Assembly (NCBI RefSeq): GCF_008831285.2 | Contig: NW_022204771.1 | Location: forward strand, 1-51,899 | Direction of reading: 5' to 3' | Source of the DNA: Nymphaea colorata | Taxonomy: Eukaryota; Streptophyta; Magnoliopsida; Nymphaeales; Nymphaeaceae | DNA length: 51,899 nucleotides | Shown: one piece after another, positions 1-11,055 of the stretch | Layout of the letters: every line of letters begins with the position of its first letter | Position numbering within the stretch: position 1 is the first letter of the stretch | Position numbers and translations under genes: made by a program | The notes under the pieces: generated by a model | Told to the model about the DNA's origin: nothing | Databases searched by the model: none | What the model saw: only the letters and a program-made list of their open reading frames with translations

Positions 1-89
1 ACCCCAACCCCAACCCCAACCCCAACCCCAACCCCAACCCCAACCCCAACCCCAACCCCAACCCCAACCCCAACCCCAACCCCAACCCC
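1..89. repeat. Left telomere, C4A2 repeats
   Basis: Uninterrupted CCCCAA units run from base 1 to base 89, in the orientation expected at the left end of a macronuclear chromosome. C4A2/G4T2 is the telomere unit of oligohymenophorean ciliates. Hypotrichs and euplotids use C4A4. The first gene starts only about 150 bases inside. Confidence 0.97.
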
Positions 90-240
90 TGATCTTTGTA
101 TTGTGTCCTAGAAGATCAATACTTATATGACGTAAAAAGATAAGGAAAAAGATGGATTTTTTTAGACTATTTTCTCTCATTTATAATGATATTTAATATT
201 CCTAGGCTATTTTAGTCTAAGCTATAATCAATTATAGTTT

Positions 241-813
241 ATGAGCCAAGCAATGTTGATCCTTGCCCTGCTGGTCACAGCAATGTCCATCCACCTCGCC
301 CAAACTTCCCTTCCCATTTCCCATGAGGCCGCTTTGGATTTAGCAGCACTTAGAGCTGCTTAGCTGGCAAAGCATAATACTGATAGGGCTTTGCACGGAT
401 GTCCCAATCTAAAGCTCAATGACACTCTCAATGCAGCTGCTCAGAAATTCGCATAAACCCTGGCCGCCAATCATAAGTTTTCTCACTCTGCCTAAGCTTC
501 AAAAGGTCTATATGGTGAAAACCTCTTCTATGCGTGGTCATCTGTTTCGAACGTGTACTCTAATGCCAAGGCAACGGATAGCTGGTATGCTTAGAATAAG
601 GACTACAACTATCTGACAGGGCCTTTGCTATCCACCAAGGTAACTGGCCACTTCACAGCTATGATTTGGAAGTCAGTGACGTCAGTAGGTTTTGGCTATG
701 CTACAACCTCAGAAAATAATGGATACGCAATCTATGTAGTTGCTAACTACTCACCTACTCCTAACGTCTATGGACAATACATTAAGAATGTGCCGGCTCC
801 ACTGCGCAAATGA
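241..813 (+). CDS. CAP-superfamily secreted protein, copy 1
   Basis: This 190-residue protein has a hydrophobic N-terminal signal peptide (about residues 4-22) and a CAP/SCP (PR-1-like) domain. The CAP hallmarks are visible: KHN near residue 43, YGEN near 85, the GHFTAMIWK motif near 128, and VVANYSPTPN near 162. The family is secreted, extracellular and of varied function, so the substrate is unknown. It is the first of three tandem paralogues next to the telomere. It contains in-frame TAG or TAA at 361, 454, 493 and 592, where the sister copies that can be aligned mostly have GAG or GAA. It therefore reads as intact only if UAR is sense. The stop is TGA at 811. The start is the first ATG after an AT-rich leader. 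Confidence 0.9.
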
Positions 814-1308
814 TCATCATCCTAAAATCACATATAACTTCTTAATTATACTTTCTTATATTATAAAGTTTTAAATTGTGTTTATTATTGGTTTTCAAGT
901 CTTAATTGCGTTAATGTAAATTGGGTGTTATTAAATATTGATGAATTCCTAATATTGATATTATGTAGTTTATCAAAATTGAGTCTTTTAGAATATTCAA
1001 ATAATCATCAAATCATCTGATCGGTAAGATTTGTTTTTTGTTAACTTGTATTATAGTTTATGAACATTCATTGAGCCATAGGTAAAAAGCATTTGGTTTT
1101 GATATTTCTATAAGGAATAACTCTCAACGGTGTGGTAATAATGATATTGTTTTCTTGGCTCAATTTTGATTGTAATTTTATCAATCTTTAAATAGTTAGA
1201 ATGTGCAGACAATTTAGGAGAAAATCAAGCCGAGGCATTCACATTTGTATTAAATGCGGCTCTGCTTTTACCGATATCAGTTAGATTGCGTTATAATATA
1301 TTTGAAAA
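814..1308. other. Intergenic region between CAP copies 1 and 2
   Basis: This AT-rich spacer of 495 bases is unusually long for this chromosome. I see no credible coding frame, RNA gene or repeat in it. It presumably carries the terminator of copy 1 and the promoter of copy 2. Confidence 0.6.
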
Positions 1309-1878
1309 ATGAACAAATCTTTCGTCCTAGCTCTCCTCCTGGCCACAGCTCTGGCCCTCCAGATCTCCCATAAGGCAGCTTTTATTTCCCATGAAGCCGC
1401 CTTGGATTTGGCTGCTCTCAGAGCCTCTGAGCTTTCCAGGCATAATGCCAAGAGGGCCCTCCACGGGACTCCCAGCCTGACTCTAAGTGATTCTCTCAAT
1501 ACTGCTGCCCAGACCTATGCCGATTACCTCGCCACCAACCACGTCTTCACCCACTCTCCCTCGGCTAAAAACGGAACCTATGGCGAAAACCTCTACTGGG
1601 GTTGGGGATATCCCAGCAAGACCTACAAGGACGGAGAGGCAACTGAAAGCTGGTACGGAGAAAACGTGAACTACGACTACCAGACTGGCGCTGCTAAGCA
1701 GACAGGTAAAGTGATCGGCCACTTCACTGCATTGGTCTGGAAAGCAGTGACCCAAGTTGGCTTCGGATTTGCCCTCGTCGCAGAACAAGGAGGATTTGCC
1801 GTCTATGTGGTGGCCAATTATTCACCAACTCCCAATGTTAGGGGTCAATATGTTGCAAACGTCCCAGCTCCAGTCTGA
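1309..1878 (+). CDS. CAP-superfamily secreted protein, copy 2
   Basis: This 189-residue CAP/SCP protein has a signal peptide (residues 5-19), HN near 47, YGEN near 85 and GHFTALVWK near 139, ending in VVANYSPTPN and a short tail. It is closely related to its neighbours at 241 and 2055. Unlike them it has no in-frame TAA or TAG at all, and its codons are richer in G and C, as in catalase and eL31 here. That suggests strong expression, which is an inference. Stop TGA at 1876. No intron is visible. Confidence 0.93.
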   Translation: MNKSFVLALLLATALALQISHKAAFISHEAALDLAALRASELSRHNAKRALHGTPSLTLSDSLNTAAQTYADYLATNHVFTHSPSAKNGTYGENLYWGWGYPSKTYKDGEATESWYGENVNYDYQTGAAKQTGKVIGHFTALVWKAVTQVGFGFALVAEQGGFAVYVVANYSPTPNVRGQYVANVPAPV

Positions 1879-2054
1879 TCATCATCTCATCAATTATCAT
1901 ACAAGTTAAAGTATAATCTAACTGGGCTTTTGGTTGATAAATAAGGGCCTTCTTGAATATTCAAGCCAAATCATTCATTTTTTAATGCTCAAATGTGACG
2001 ATATGATTGCTATTTTATTAATAATTCTATTTTATTATTTTTAAATTTAAGAAA

Positions 2055-2630
2055 ATGGCAAGCAAAGCCTTTCTGAAAGCTTTGATCGTGATTGCCGTAT
2101 GTCTTTATATGGCATATGGAGCAGTTGCTCCTTCCCAAAATCTGACCTTGGATTTGCGATTCCTCCGATTAGCCGAGTTAGCAAGGCACAACTACGACAG
2201 ATCCTTGCACAAGTGTTCGAACATCAAGCTCAACGATACCCTGAATAAAGCAGCCCAAAAATACGCGGAACACCTAGCATCTATTCAAAGATATGAACAC
2301 TCTCCCGAAGCTAAGAAGGGAAACTACGGCGAGAACATTTACTTCCAGTGGGGATCCCCCACCACTACATACAAAACCACAGCAGCAACTGACTCCTGGT
2401 ACTCTTAAAACATCTATTACAACTATTAAAAAGGAATTAGCAATCAACATGGCAAACCAGTCGGCCACTTTACAGCCATGATATGGAAATCAGTTACAGA
2501 CGTTGGGTTTGGATACGCAATCACTCGTCAAAAGACAGGATATGCAATCTACATGGTTGCTAATTATTGGCCAGTTCCCAACATGTCTGGAGCATTCCCC
2601 AAGAACGTCCCTCCTCCAGTCCGCAAGTGA
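2055..2630 (+). CDS. CAP-superfamily secreted protein, copy 3
   Basis: This protein of about 191 residues has a signal peptide (residues 8-22) and a complete CAP domain with RHN near 47, YGEN near 87, GHFTAMIWK near 141 and a VANYWPVPN motif. An in-frame TAA at 2406 lies in the DSWYS-x-N motif, where copy 2 has GAA. Stopping there would truncate the domain before its conserved half. The true stop is TGA at 2628. It ends 65 bases before the stop of the convergent WDR90 gene. Probably secreted; function not known. Confidence 0.9.
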
Positions 2631-2695
2631 TATCTCTTTTACGTGTATCTTGGTATTTCCAATTATGAAAATGAATGCAAATATCAAAAAAGGCA

Positions 2696-5600
2696 TCATT
2701 GGTCGGGTGAATAGATGGCGAGAGCTGAAGGGTGGGCCAGGATTAGCCAATTTTTGCTCTTCACTTGAATGATTTTGTCCACTGAATTGTTGGCAATTCC
2801 TTCGTATTTCACCCTCTGCTCCAGCTATAGTGTGTTGATCTTAATTATGGCTCCTTCCTTGAGACCGACCACGAATTAAGACTCCTTTTTACTTTCGTTC
2901 ATGAGGATGGATCTTGGGAAGCTGGGAAGAGTGATCCTCTGGAAGGTCTAAATAGAATGGATTTTACTATTCTTTTCATGTAGTTGCGGAAGTAAACGCA
3001 CTGACTGTCGAGATTGATGGCAAGATAAGTCTCATTCAATATCTTCGAAAGGGCCACTTTGATAGTTCTTTCTTCCTATGTGGGCTCTACCTTTTTCTTC
3101 TCAAGGGAAAACTCATCAATGGTTGCCTTGTCCACCATCAAAAGCGAAAATGACTGAATTAAAAGATTGTTACATTTTAGCTGTCCTAGCTGTAGTCAAC
3201 ATTGTAGGATGAAACCGTTCCGTTGGATGCGCAAGCAATGATGATGTTCTTTTCAGGATTGACAGTGACTTCCGTCACCTTGTAGCCCAGCTATAGCACC
3301 TTCGATCCCTTTATGCTCTTCTTCTTCCCCTCCTGGGTGATATCGAAGCTGAAGACGTTTCCCTTGGAGTAGAAATTCCACCTGGAGGGTCTGCCACCGA
3401 ATGCAACCATGGAGCTATTGATCACATAGTCATCCACTTTTCCGTCTGGCTTGAAATCTTCAGGCACGTAGGTTTCCTACTTTGTGAACTTCTTCAAGTT
3501 GACGAGCTTTATGCTCTGATTGGCGCAGAAGCAGACCAATTTTCCCAAAGATTCATCGAAGTAGGCCTACGTGCACGCGTATTTCCACTTATAAGTCTTC
3601 AGCTACTCGGCAGTGTCCAGGTTCCACAGCTTCAATCTTGCATTTTCGTGGGAGGTGAGCAGGTGCGAGCCGATGATCTTCATGAAGATGACTGGAGAGC
3701 TGGGTGACCCCACCAGCAAGGAGTGGAATTGTTAGGTCAAATTGACGTAGTAGATGGCTTCGGAGGTGGAGACGACGCCCTCGTGGCCCTCCTCGTCGAC
3801 GAAAATACCATTAACTGAGTAGTAAAGGTTGAGCTTATTGAAGCTGGGGGTGGGCTCGCTCTGCAGCATGTTTGTGTTGTAGTTCCAGAAGTAGAGATTG
3901 CCGTCGTTCACCCCGAGGATGGTATTGTTGAGGCAGCACTTGATGGTGATGATCTATGCGCTGCAGACCTTCTTCCTCCATGTGACTTTGTAGGTCTGGG
4001 CGTTGACGATGCCCAGCTCTCCTTTGCTGGTGCCGAAGACCAGGTAATTGACGTCGTGATAGGTGAGATAGTCGCATGAGGTTATCTCTGGAAGCTCCTC
4101 TTCCTCTTCTGGCTTAATGAAGAGATCGTAGTATTCCAACTTTTCGTCTTTGGTGTACGTCCAGAAGTGGATTTGGTCTCTCCCCACAGTTGCAAACTAG
4201 AGCAGCTTTCCCTCTCCCGCCACCTTCATGATGGCCACGTCGTTCAGCTTGTCCAAAGTATAGGAAGAGGCCTTTAGCTTTCCAAGCGTGAAGTCCCATA
4301 CACAAACAGTGCACTCCCTGAAATTGCCGATGGAAACGATGAATTTGCCGTTGTCACTCAATCTCATCGACTGGATGCCTCTGGGGTGGAATTCCAGCTT
4401 CCTCTCAATAGTGAAATCGCCAGCCAGGACGTAGATGTTGGCAGTGGTGTTCTCGTCCGCCTGCTCGATAGAGGAAGAGGAGAGGTCTGAGCCTTCCGCT
4501 GACTCTCCGAGCTCCACCTTGGTCTTGCGGTTGGAGTTATACTCCGACGAGCAGATGAGTTTCTTGTAGTCCTTGGTGAGGGTGAGCGATGCCAGTTTTT
4601 CGGGCATGGTGATGATCCTCTGCGACCTGGCCTTGTTGAGGCTCTCCACGATGATGAGGTTGTCGTAGATGTAGGCGTACCAACCGTACATGAAGTTCCA
4701 CACGATGTGGTCGTGGGCAGTAGATTCAATGCCGATGAAATACTCCAACTTGTATTTCTTGTTGTGCTGTTTTATCTCCTCTATCTTGCGAGTATACTCC
4801 AGCTGGCACTCCCGAGCTCTTCTTGGAAGAAGTGCTTGAGAGGCAGGCCTAGCTAAATGTTCTGTTTTGGAGTGTCAGCAGTAAGTTTTGGCTTGCCTTA
4901 TCTCTTCTTGGTCTTTTTGAAGGCAGTGCTTTTGGGCTGGAAGTTGCTGATGATTTTTGGGGGACGAACTTCGACCCTGCATCGTTTTCGAAAGTCTTCT
5001 TGATGAGGTTGCTGAAGACGATCTTGTTTTCGTTCTGGGAGAACTCCAGCGGTTCCTCTTTCACGGTCTCAGCGAGCTAGTTTTAATCCTCGGCCTTGAT
5101 GTTGCTCAGCTAGTTGTTGATCTTGCTCTCCTTCTCCTGCAGCAGGCTCTGGGCGTGCTGCACGTTCTTGATGAAGGGTGCCTTCTTCTCCTTCAGGAAG
5201 ATGGGAGGCTCCACGAACTTCTCCCCGTGGTCTGCGAAGTTCCAGACCAGGATGCCCTCCGACCCGGCAGTCCACAGTTTTCCGCTGTGGTAGAGCACGT
5301 CGTTGATGTTCTTGGCGTGGCCGATGTAGACCTGGTGCGGTTCTCTGAGGAAGGAGTAATCCCAGACCTTGACGAAGGAATCGTCTCCGACGCTGAAGAG
5401 GAGGTGGCTGTTGTGTTCGAAGTCGATGGAGTTGAGCCTGTTCCTGTGGAGCGCCTGCATCTCCACCTCGATGGTCATCTTGGCGATGTTATACCTCCTG
5501 ATGGAGGTGTCCTAGAAGATCACCCACAGTTTCTCCTCATCGAACTTCAGTTTCTTTATGATCTTGCCAGTGAACAACTTCCCACTCAGCTGCAAGCTTC

Positions 5601-7928
5601 TCAGTTCCCACAAATTGACATGGGTTCCGCTGTCGCCGATGATGGCGATGGTCTCTGAGTCCTCGGTGAAGCAGGAGTGCTTGTACTTGCTGGGGATTTC
5701 GTTGGGGAGGTGCTTGATGGGCTGGTGGGAGTGCAGCGGACTGTAGAGCATGTTGAGCTTCTCCTCGAGGACTGCCAAGTACCTGCCGTCGGGACTATAC
5801 TAGATGTGCAGGATCGGGTTCTAGTGGTGCTTGATTTCCTCGATCACGCAGGTGTTCTCGATGTCGAAGATCCGCAGCACTCCTGATTGGAATCCAGCAG
5901 CGAAGAACAGACCCTGTGGGTTGGGGGAAAGACAAAGGCAATTATCGTTGGAGGGGTAACTGAACTCATAGGTTTGCTATAGCTTTTCGGGGTCCCACAG
6001 GCGAATGGTGAGGTCGCTGCTGAGAGAGATGATGCTGTTGGAGTAGTTGTGGTATACGATTTGACCGACATTTTCGGTGTGGGATCTGACGATGGTGCGG
6101 TAGTTGTTGTTGGTGAGGTCCAGGATAGAGAGCACTCCAGTGGAGGTTCCACATGCCACCTGCGAGGCGTCCTCGGAGAGGGTGAGGCTGGTGACTACTC
6201 CGTCGTTGTTGGCCTCGAGGATGTATTCGCTAAAGTCCATCTGCCACACCCTCAGGATCTGGTCCTCCCCGCCGGTCACGCAGAAGCCGGAACTCACCAC
6301 CAGGCTGCTGATGGCTGCGTTGTCGTGCAACTTGTACACCTCCTCGAACTAGTGGGTCGCGTAGTTGATCTGGAACAGCAGGCCGTTCTGGCTGCCCACG
6401 TACACTCGCTTTATCTCCGAACGCTGCTTGAGCGGATTGGGGTCATCGTAGGAGTATTCGAAGTCCAGAACGGTGAAGATGGTATTCCTGGCGTGGTGAT
6501 TGAGCACGACTGGAGAGCCGGGGAGGTGTTGGTTTTTCACCCTCCAGAACCTGATGTTTTCTTTTCCGCAGGAGACGAGCTTGTCCGAGTCGACAGGGCT
6601 GAACTTGATGGTGAGGATGTTGAAGTCGCTGATCTGCTTGGCCAGCAGTTTGGGTTCCTTGTTTGTCTCGATTTCGCTGATGTCGAAGATGAGGATGGCC
6701 TGTCGCTTGTAGGGATCGAGTCCCACCATCGCCAGGTGCTTCTTGTTACTCAGCCGTATCTGCTGCACTTTCTAGTAGGGGCACTGGAAGCTGGAAATGC
6801 ACTTGTGGTCGATCCATATGCGGACTGAGGATTTGGTCCCTTCCTGGACAGTCACGATCCAGTCGTTGTAGGAATCCATGGCAACGATGTAGTCCGTATG
6901 TCCCTGCATGAAGATCTGCTCTCCCGAGTTGATGTCTTTCCTGATGAGGATACTGCCGGCCGAGTAGTAGATCTTGTCGTTCTTGAAGATGAGATCTGGG
7001 TTGTGGAGGGAACTGAATGAAAAGGCTGTGCTGAGCTCCAGGAAAGAGTCAGAGGGAAGCACTCCCACCACTCGGTTGGACTCGTTGATCGATGATATGT
7101 TTTCGCTCCTCCTCTTCTTGTTGGTGCTTACCTCATCACGTTCCACGATGGAGTTGGGGAACTATTTGGGCGGCTATACTTCCTGTTCTTTCAATTTCTG
7201 CGCACCTCCACCGGGTTGATGGCCGCTGGCAGGTAGACAAAGTTGTAGCTGTCCTCCCACCTGCCGCCCTTGACGATCTTGAAGGCCATTTCCTTGGGAA
7301 GGCTGTTCCAGTCGTATACGTTGGAGCTGGTATATATGCCCCTGATGATCAGGTTGGAGCATATCTGCACACCTCTCAGCGTGTGGCACCCCGAGTAGTT
7401 TTTAACTGCTCCCTTGCTGAACAAACCGTAACTCTAGAGGTGGTGCTCGATGTCGATGCAGGCTATCGTCCACAGGTTGCGTCCCTAAGAGTGAAAGGGG
7501 ATCTTCAGAGTCTAAATCAATCTTTTTATACGTTTCCGCCGCTGATGGAGTAATCCTTTTCCATGTTGGTGAAGGTGAAGCGCACTCCTGGCTCCCTATC
7601 CCTGATCCCGATTTCAAAGTGAATGCAGAAGTATTTTTCAGGAGAGGCCAAGAATTAGATATAGAGCTTGGTTATGGATTTCTTACGTATCTTCCGATCA
7701 GGTTGCAGGCCTTCACTTCGCCACTCGGATCGGGGATCGTTACGGTGTTATTGGAAAGGATGGATCCGGTAATTTTGAATGATTTTCTGGCGATGGTTGG
7801 ATCCTTGGTGAGGTGTAAGGTACGTGGATGATGGTGACTGAGCCTTTGAAGGATTTGGGAGCGTCAAAGGTGTTGTATTTTTTGAAGACATCCACGAAGG
7901 GATGCTGCCATTCGGTAACATTGTCCAT
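2696..7928 (-). CDS. WDR90: WDR90/POC16 homologue: CFA20 domain plus WD40 repeats
   Basis: The N-terminus (from 7928) carries WQHPFVDVFKKY and, across four exons, a CFA20-like (DUF667) domain ending in an MAFKIVKGGRWEDSYNFVYL stretch. This layout is typical of WDR90/POC16, a centriole and axoneme microtubule-wall protein of the inner scaffold. Many WD40 blades follow, for example NDVLYHSGKLWTAGSEG and WDYSFLREP. Length is about 1,690 residues. Clear 20-nt GT-AG introns lie at 7804-7823, 7667-7686, 7512-7531, 3154-3173 and 2948-2967. Frame changes near 7200, 4970 and 4800 need either slightly different introns (23 nt fits twice) or missing bases. I could not fix the one near 4800. TGA stop at 2696. 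Confidence 0.85.
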
Positions 7929-8184
7929 GTCGATAAATTTAAAATGAAAAATTTAAATTATAACTATAGTTACCCCCTCTACCCGATTAGTTGAACCGTT
8001 TAGCCATCCAAACAACCAGCAATATATTGTCCCATTCCATATATTTCGAAAATACCATCATCCAAGTGTAATTTCCTTCATGCATTCTTCAAGGAGGAGC
8101 CGAAAGCGGTTACTATTTAATGGCTGCGGCTTGTGGGTCAGTTTCTATTAATAATTGCAATTAGAATATTTACATACAAATAGA

Positions 8185-10736
8185 ATGAAAAAGAGAGTGA
8201 AGATCAATGTATCAGATCATCTTAATGATTTATAACTAATCTAGCCTCACTTTTTCCAAGAGCCCACCACCAATACCAACCGCACCCTTCCTTCCAATAA
8301 AACCAATCCCACCTTCATCGATATCAAAGAACCACGAAACCACCTACGCTCAGATTCCCAAAAAACGCATCACAAAAAAACCAGTCTTGATATTTGCCCC
8401 ATTGACGATTATTCAGAATCCGCCAAAGAGCAATTGAAGTAAGACAGTTAGAGCGAAAACATGGAGATGGACAGAGCTGATGCCAATAGCGTGACGCAAA
8501 TCACGGGTCTCTTGGTGAGCCAATTGATGAAGACCCATAAGACGAAGGTGGACGGCAAGCGGAAGAAGAAATTCTAGTTGAAGTAGATTATCAAACGCCA
8601 AAAAGTTAACAATATCTGTTCTAAATTTATTGAAAAATTGCATAGAAATAGCACTAAAGCACAAGCTGTGGACTTCAAGGGGTTTGAAATCTCACAAAAA
8701 TAATCGTTTTTACAGGAGAAGGGATACGAGATAAACAAAGTAGTCGACCATACCATTGCCTCTTTGAGCATCCTTCAGATCATTTCCCTATTTTTAGCCT
8801 ATACTTTAGCTTTGGTATTTCCTTAGGTTTCAACTGCTCCCTTCATTAGCACTCTCCAGTACTTTTCTATCGTTTTTTACCTCATCGAAATCATATACAA
8901 TTGTGCAACTGTCAAAGCCAACGCCGGCAAGAAACTAGTAACCTACCAATAAATTTTGTGGCATTACCTGCAGACCAACATGATCATCGATCTTGTCAGT
9001 CTGATGATACTGTTGGTCGATTGCGGGACCGATTTGCAGGAATTGGAGTATCTGAGATTGTTTATCATCGCTAAGCTCCCGCAGTGCTTGGAGAAGATGG
9101 AGAAATTGGAGGCTTTTTTCATCAAGAATTACTATAATTAACAGTATTGGTCGTTGATTAAAGTTATTCTGTTCAATTTCTGCTTCGCTCATCTGCTAGC
9201 CATTGCCTTGACTGCCATGGGAAACATCAATGCCGATAACACCAGCTGGCAGACCGTAAAGGGAATTCAGCATGCGTCCTGGTTTGAGAAGTACACATGG
9301 GCTTACTACTGGGGGACTACTATCATGCTTACCATCGGTTTCGGTGACATTACAGCCACCACCTACCAGGAAGCCCTTTGCCTGATCGTTATTGAAATCT
9401 TCAGCGTCATGTGCCTTGCCTATAATATCAACTCAGTGGGTACGCTCATCAGCAACATCCGCTCCCAAGATATCGAGAAAAGCAAGAACTACAAGACTTT
9501 CAAACAGCTTTCGGACAAGTATGAGCTTTCAAGCGAGTTATAATGGAAGATCAATCACTATATTGAAGAGAGCGTCAACATCCGCAAAAAGTTCAACCTA
9601 GAAGAGGAAAACACCTTTCTCCACAAATTGCCTTCAGACCTAAAAAAATAATACTTGAAGTAGAGCAACAGAAGCATCTTCTATCACTTGACTTTTTTCG
9701 GCAATCTCATTGATAAGACTCTCTACGCCTTTGCCGAACACATCGAGATGAGTATCAGTCATCCATAGCAAACCTTGCGAAGATTGGATGATTAATACAA
9801 TCTTCTAATTCTGAGGCAAGGATAAGTGGGCTTCACTTCCAAGAAGCGAAGCTGCAGTTTCAACGATATGATAATCGATCGAGTGAAGGTGCAGGATGTC
9901 AAAAAACCGTTCCTTTTGGGTCTTTAATTTTTGACAAGGAGAAGGCCAAACTACTAGATAAAGTCTTTGGAGTATTCAGTCATCTACTACCTCTAGTATG
10001 AAAATTTGATAAAGAACCTTAAGGAGTCCCAAATGGATTACCACCACTTCTGCTTCATGCGTGATAAGGATCGAACAGTCATCGACTAATTTTAAGTCTA
10101 TCCTTGCGAGTATTGTCCTAAAAGATTCCATACTAAATTTGCCTGTCCAAAGCTTCACTTCATGCCTCTGAAGCAAATGGTCATCTACAGGTAGCACGAG
10201 AAGGAGAGAAAGGGAAGAAACGATAGAAACAGTAACCCAGAATATAGGATCTCCACTGATCGGATCAATGCTTTGGTCAACTATAAGATCATCAGTAGGG
10301 TTGCACAGTAATAAAACGCAAGACACAACGCCAGCCATAAGCAATCCAATCCTTTTCTTGACAGGCTGTCGCAATTGAAGCGGATCCAGTCCTAAGCCGT
10401 CAAGGAGGATTCTACTAATCTCAACAACGAATAATTGCTGCTAAAATATACATCATAAGTGATAAAGCTGGAGTTCAACCGATTCAAAATATCAGAAAAC
10501 TTCGAGGACGAGGTATGGATGATCAGTTGTGACAAGATGAAAACTTTAAGGAGTACTTTCCCGAGTGCAATCCCTGCATCCTAGAGGAGAAATTCAACCT
10601 GGAGTAAAGACTAAAGTTCATTTGCTCCAACATGGAGTCGAACAGTTTCATCACGTCTAAGGTTCCAACTATCTCAAATTTTTCAAGAGTGACCACCACA
10701 TCCAAATTCCATATTGACCATTCATAGGAAATTTGA
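8185..10736 (+). CDS. Voltage/cyclic-nucleotide-type K+ channel
   Basis: This plasma or ciliary membrane K+ channel has about 840 residues. Charged N-terminal residues (to about 195) are followed by several membrane segments. A pore helix and selectivity filter TIGFGD lies near 9337-9354, and an S6 segment follows. Next come a C-linker (residues about 430-500) and a cyclic-nucleotide-binding-like fold. TIGFGD resembles the EAG/CNG/HCN superfamily, which is greatly expanded in ciliates. No clear voltage-sensor arginine ladder is legible, so voltage dependence is unproven. The frame runs open from ATG 8185. Near 10510-10535 a natural-looking reading switches frame, continuing to TGA at 10734 (in the first frame TGA would be at 10690). 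This is either a missing base or an unusual intron. Confidence 0.82.
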
Positions 10737-11055
10737 TATATATTTTTCGCTGTTAAAACGATCATACCATCACCATTCAATCCCTGTCCGCCTGCTCTTG
10801 GGAGGAGTGACAAAGGTCTATTTCTTCTACTGCACTCGCACTCCCGATCTCATGAGGAGCTCATTGACTTCATAAGGCTTCACCTATCGCGGTATGCTTG
10901 TCTCCACAGGCTTGAATTATTATTTTGGAGCCTTTTTTGCCTTTGATGGGCGGCCGGTGCAGCAGCATTCCATTCTTATTATAATACCAACCGCACAAAC
11001 AATGATTTTGGGGTAATTACCAGCAATAAATGGGAATATAAAGCTCGTAATTGAA
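10737..11055. other. Unassigned spacer with an open stretch
   Basis: This 319-base gap lies between the K+ channel and the end of IFT121. A plus-strand frame is open for roughly 80 codons at about 10770-11010, with a hydrophobic composition but no start codon or family I recognise. It may be an untranslated region, a decayed exon or a small unknown gene. Confidence 0.35.

Noticed and set aside
241-813. CAP copy 1 as a pseudogene with premature stops
   Set aside because: Every TAA or TAG lies in frame and those that can be aligned mostly match Glu codons in sister genes, and the frame ends in TGA at the family's normal length.
4957-6828. Long plus-strand open frames (233 and 259 codons) opposite WDR90
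   Set aside because: They are antisense shadows of the WD40 coding sequence, low-complexity in Leu/Val/Asp, with no domain. The minus strand explains the region fully.
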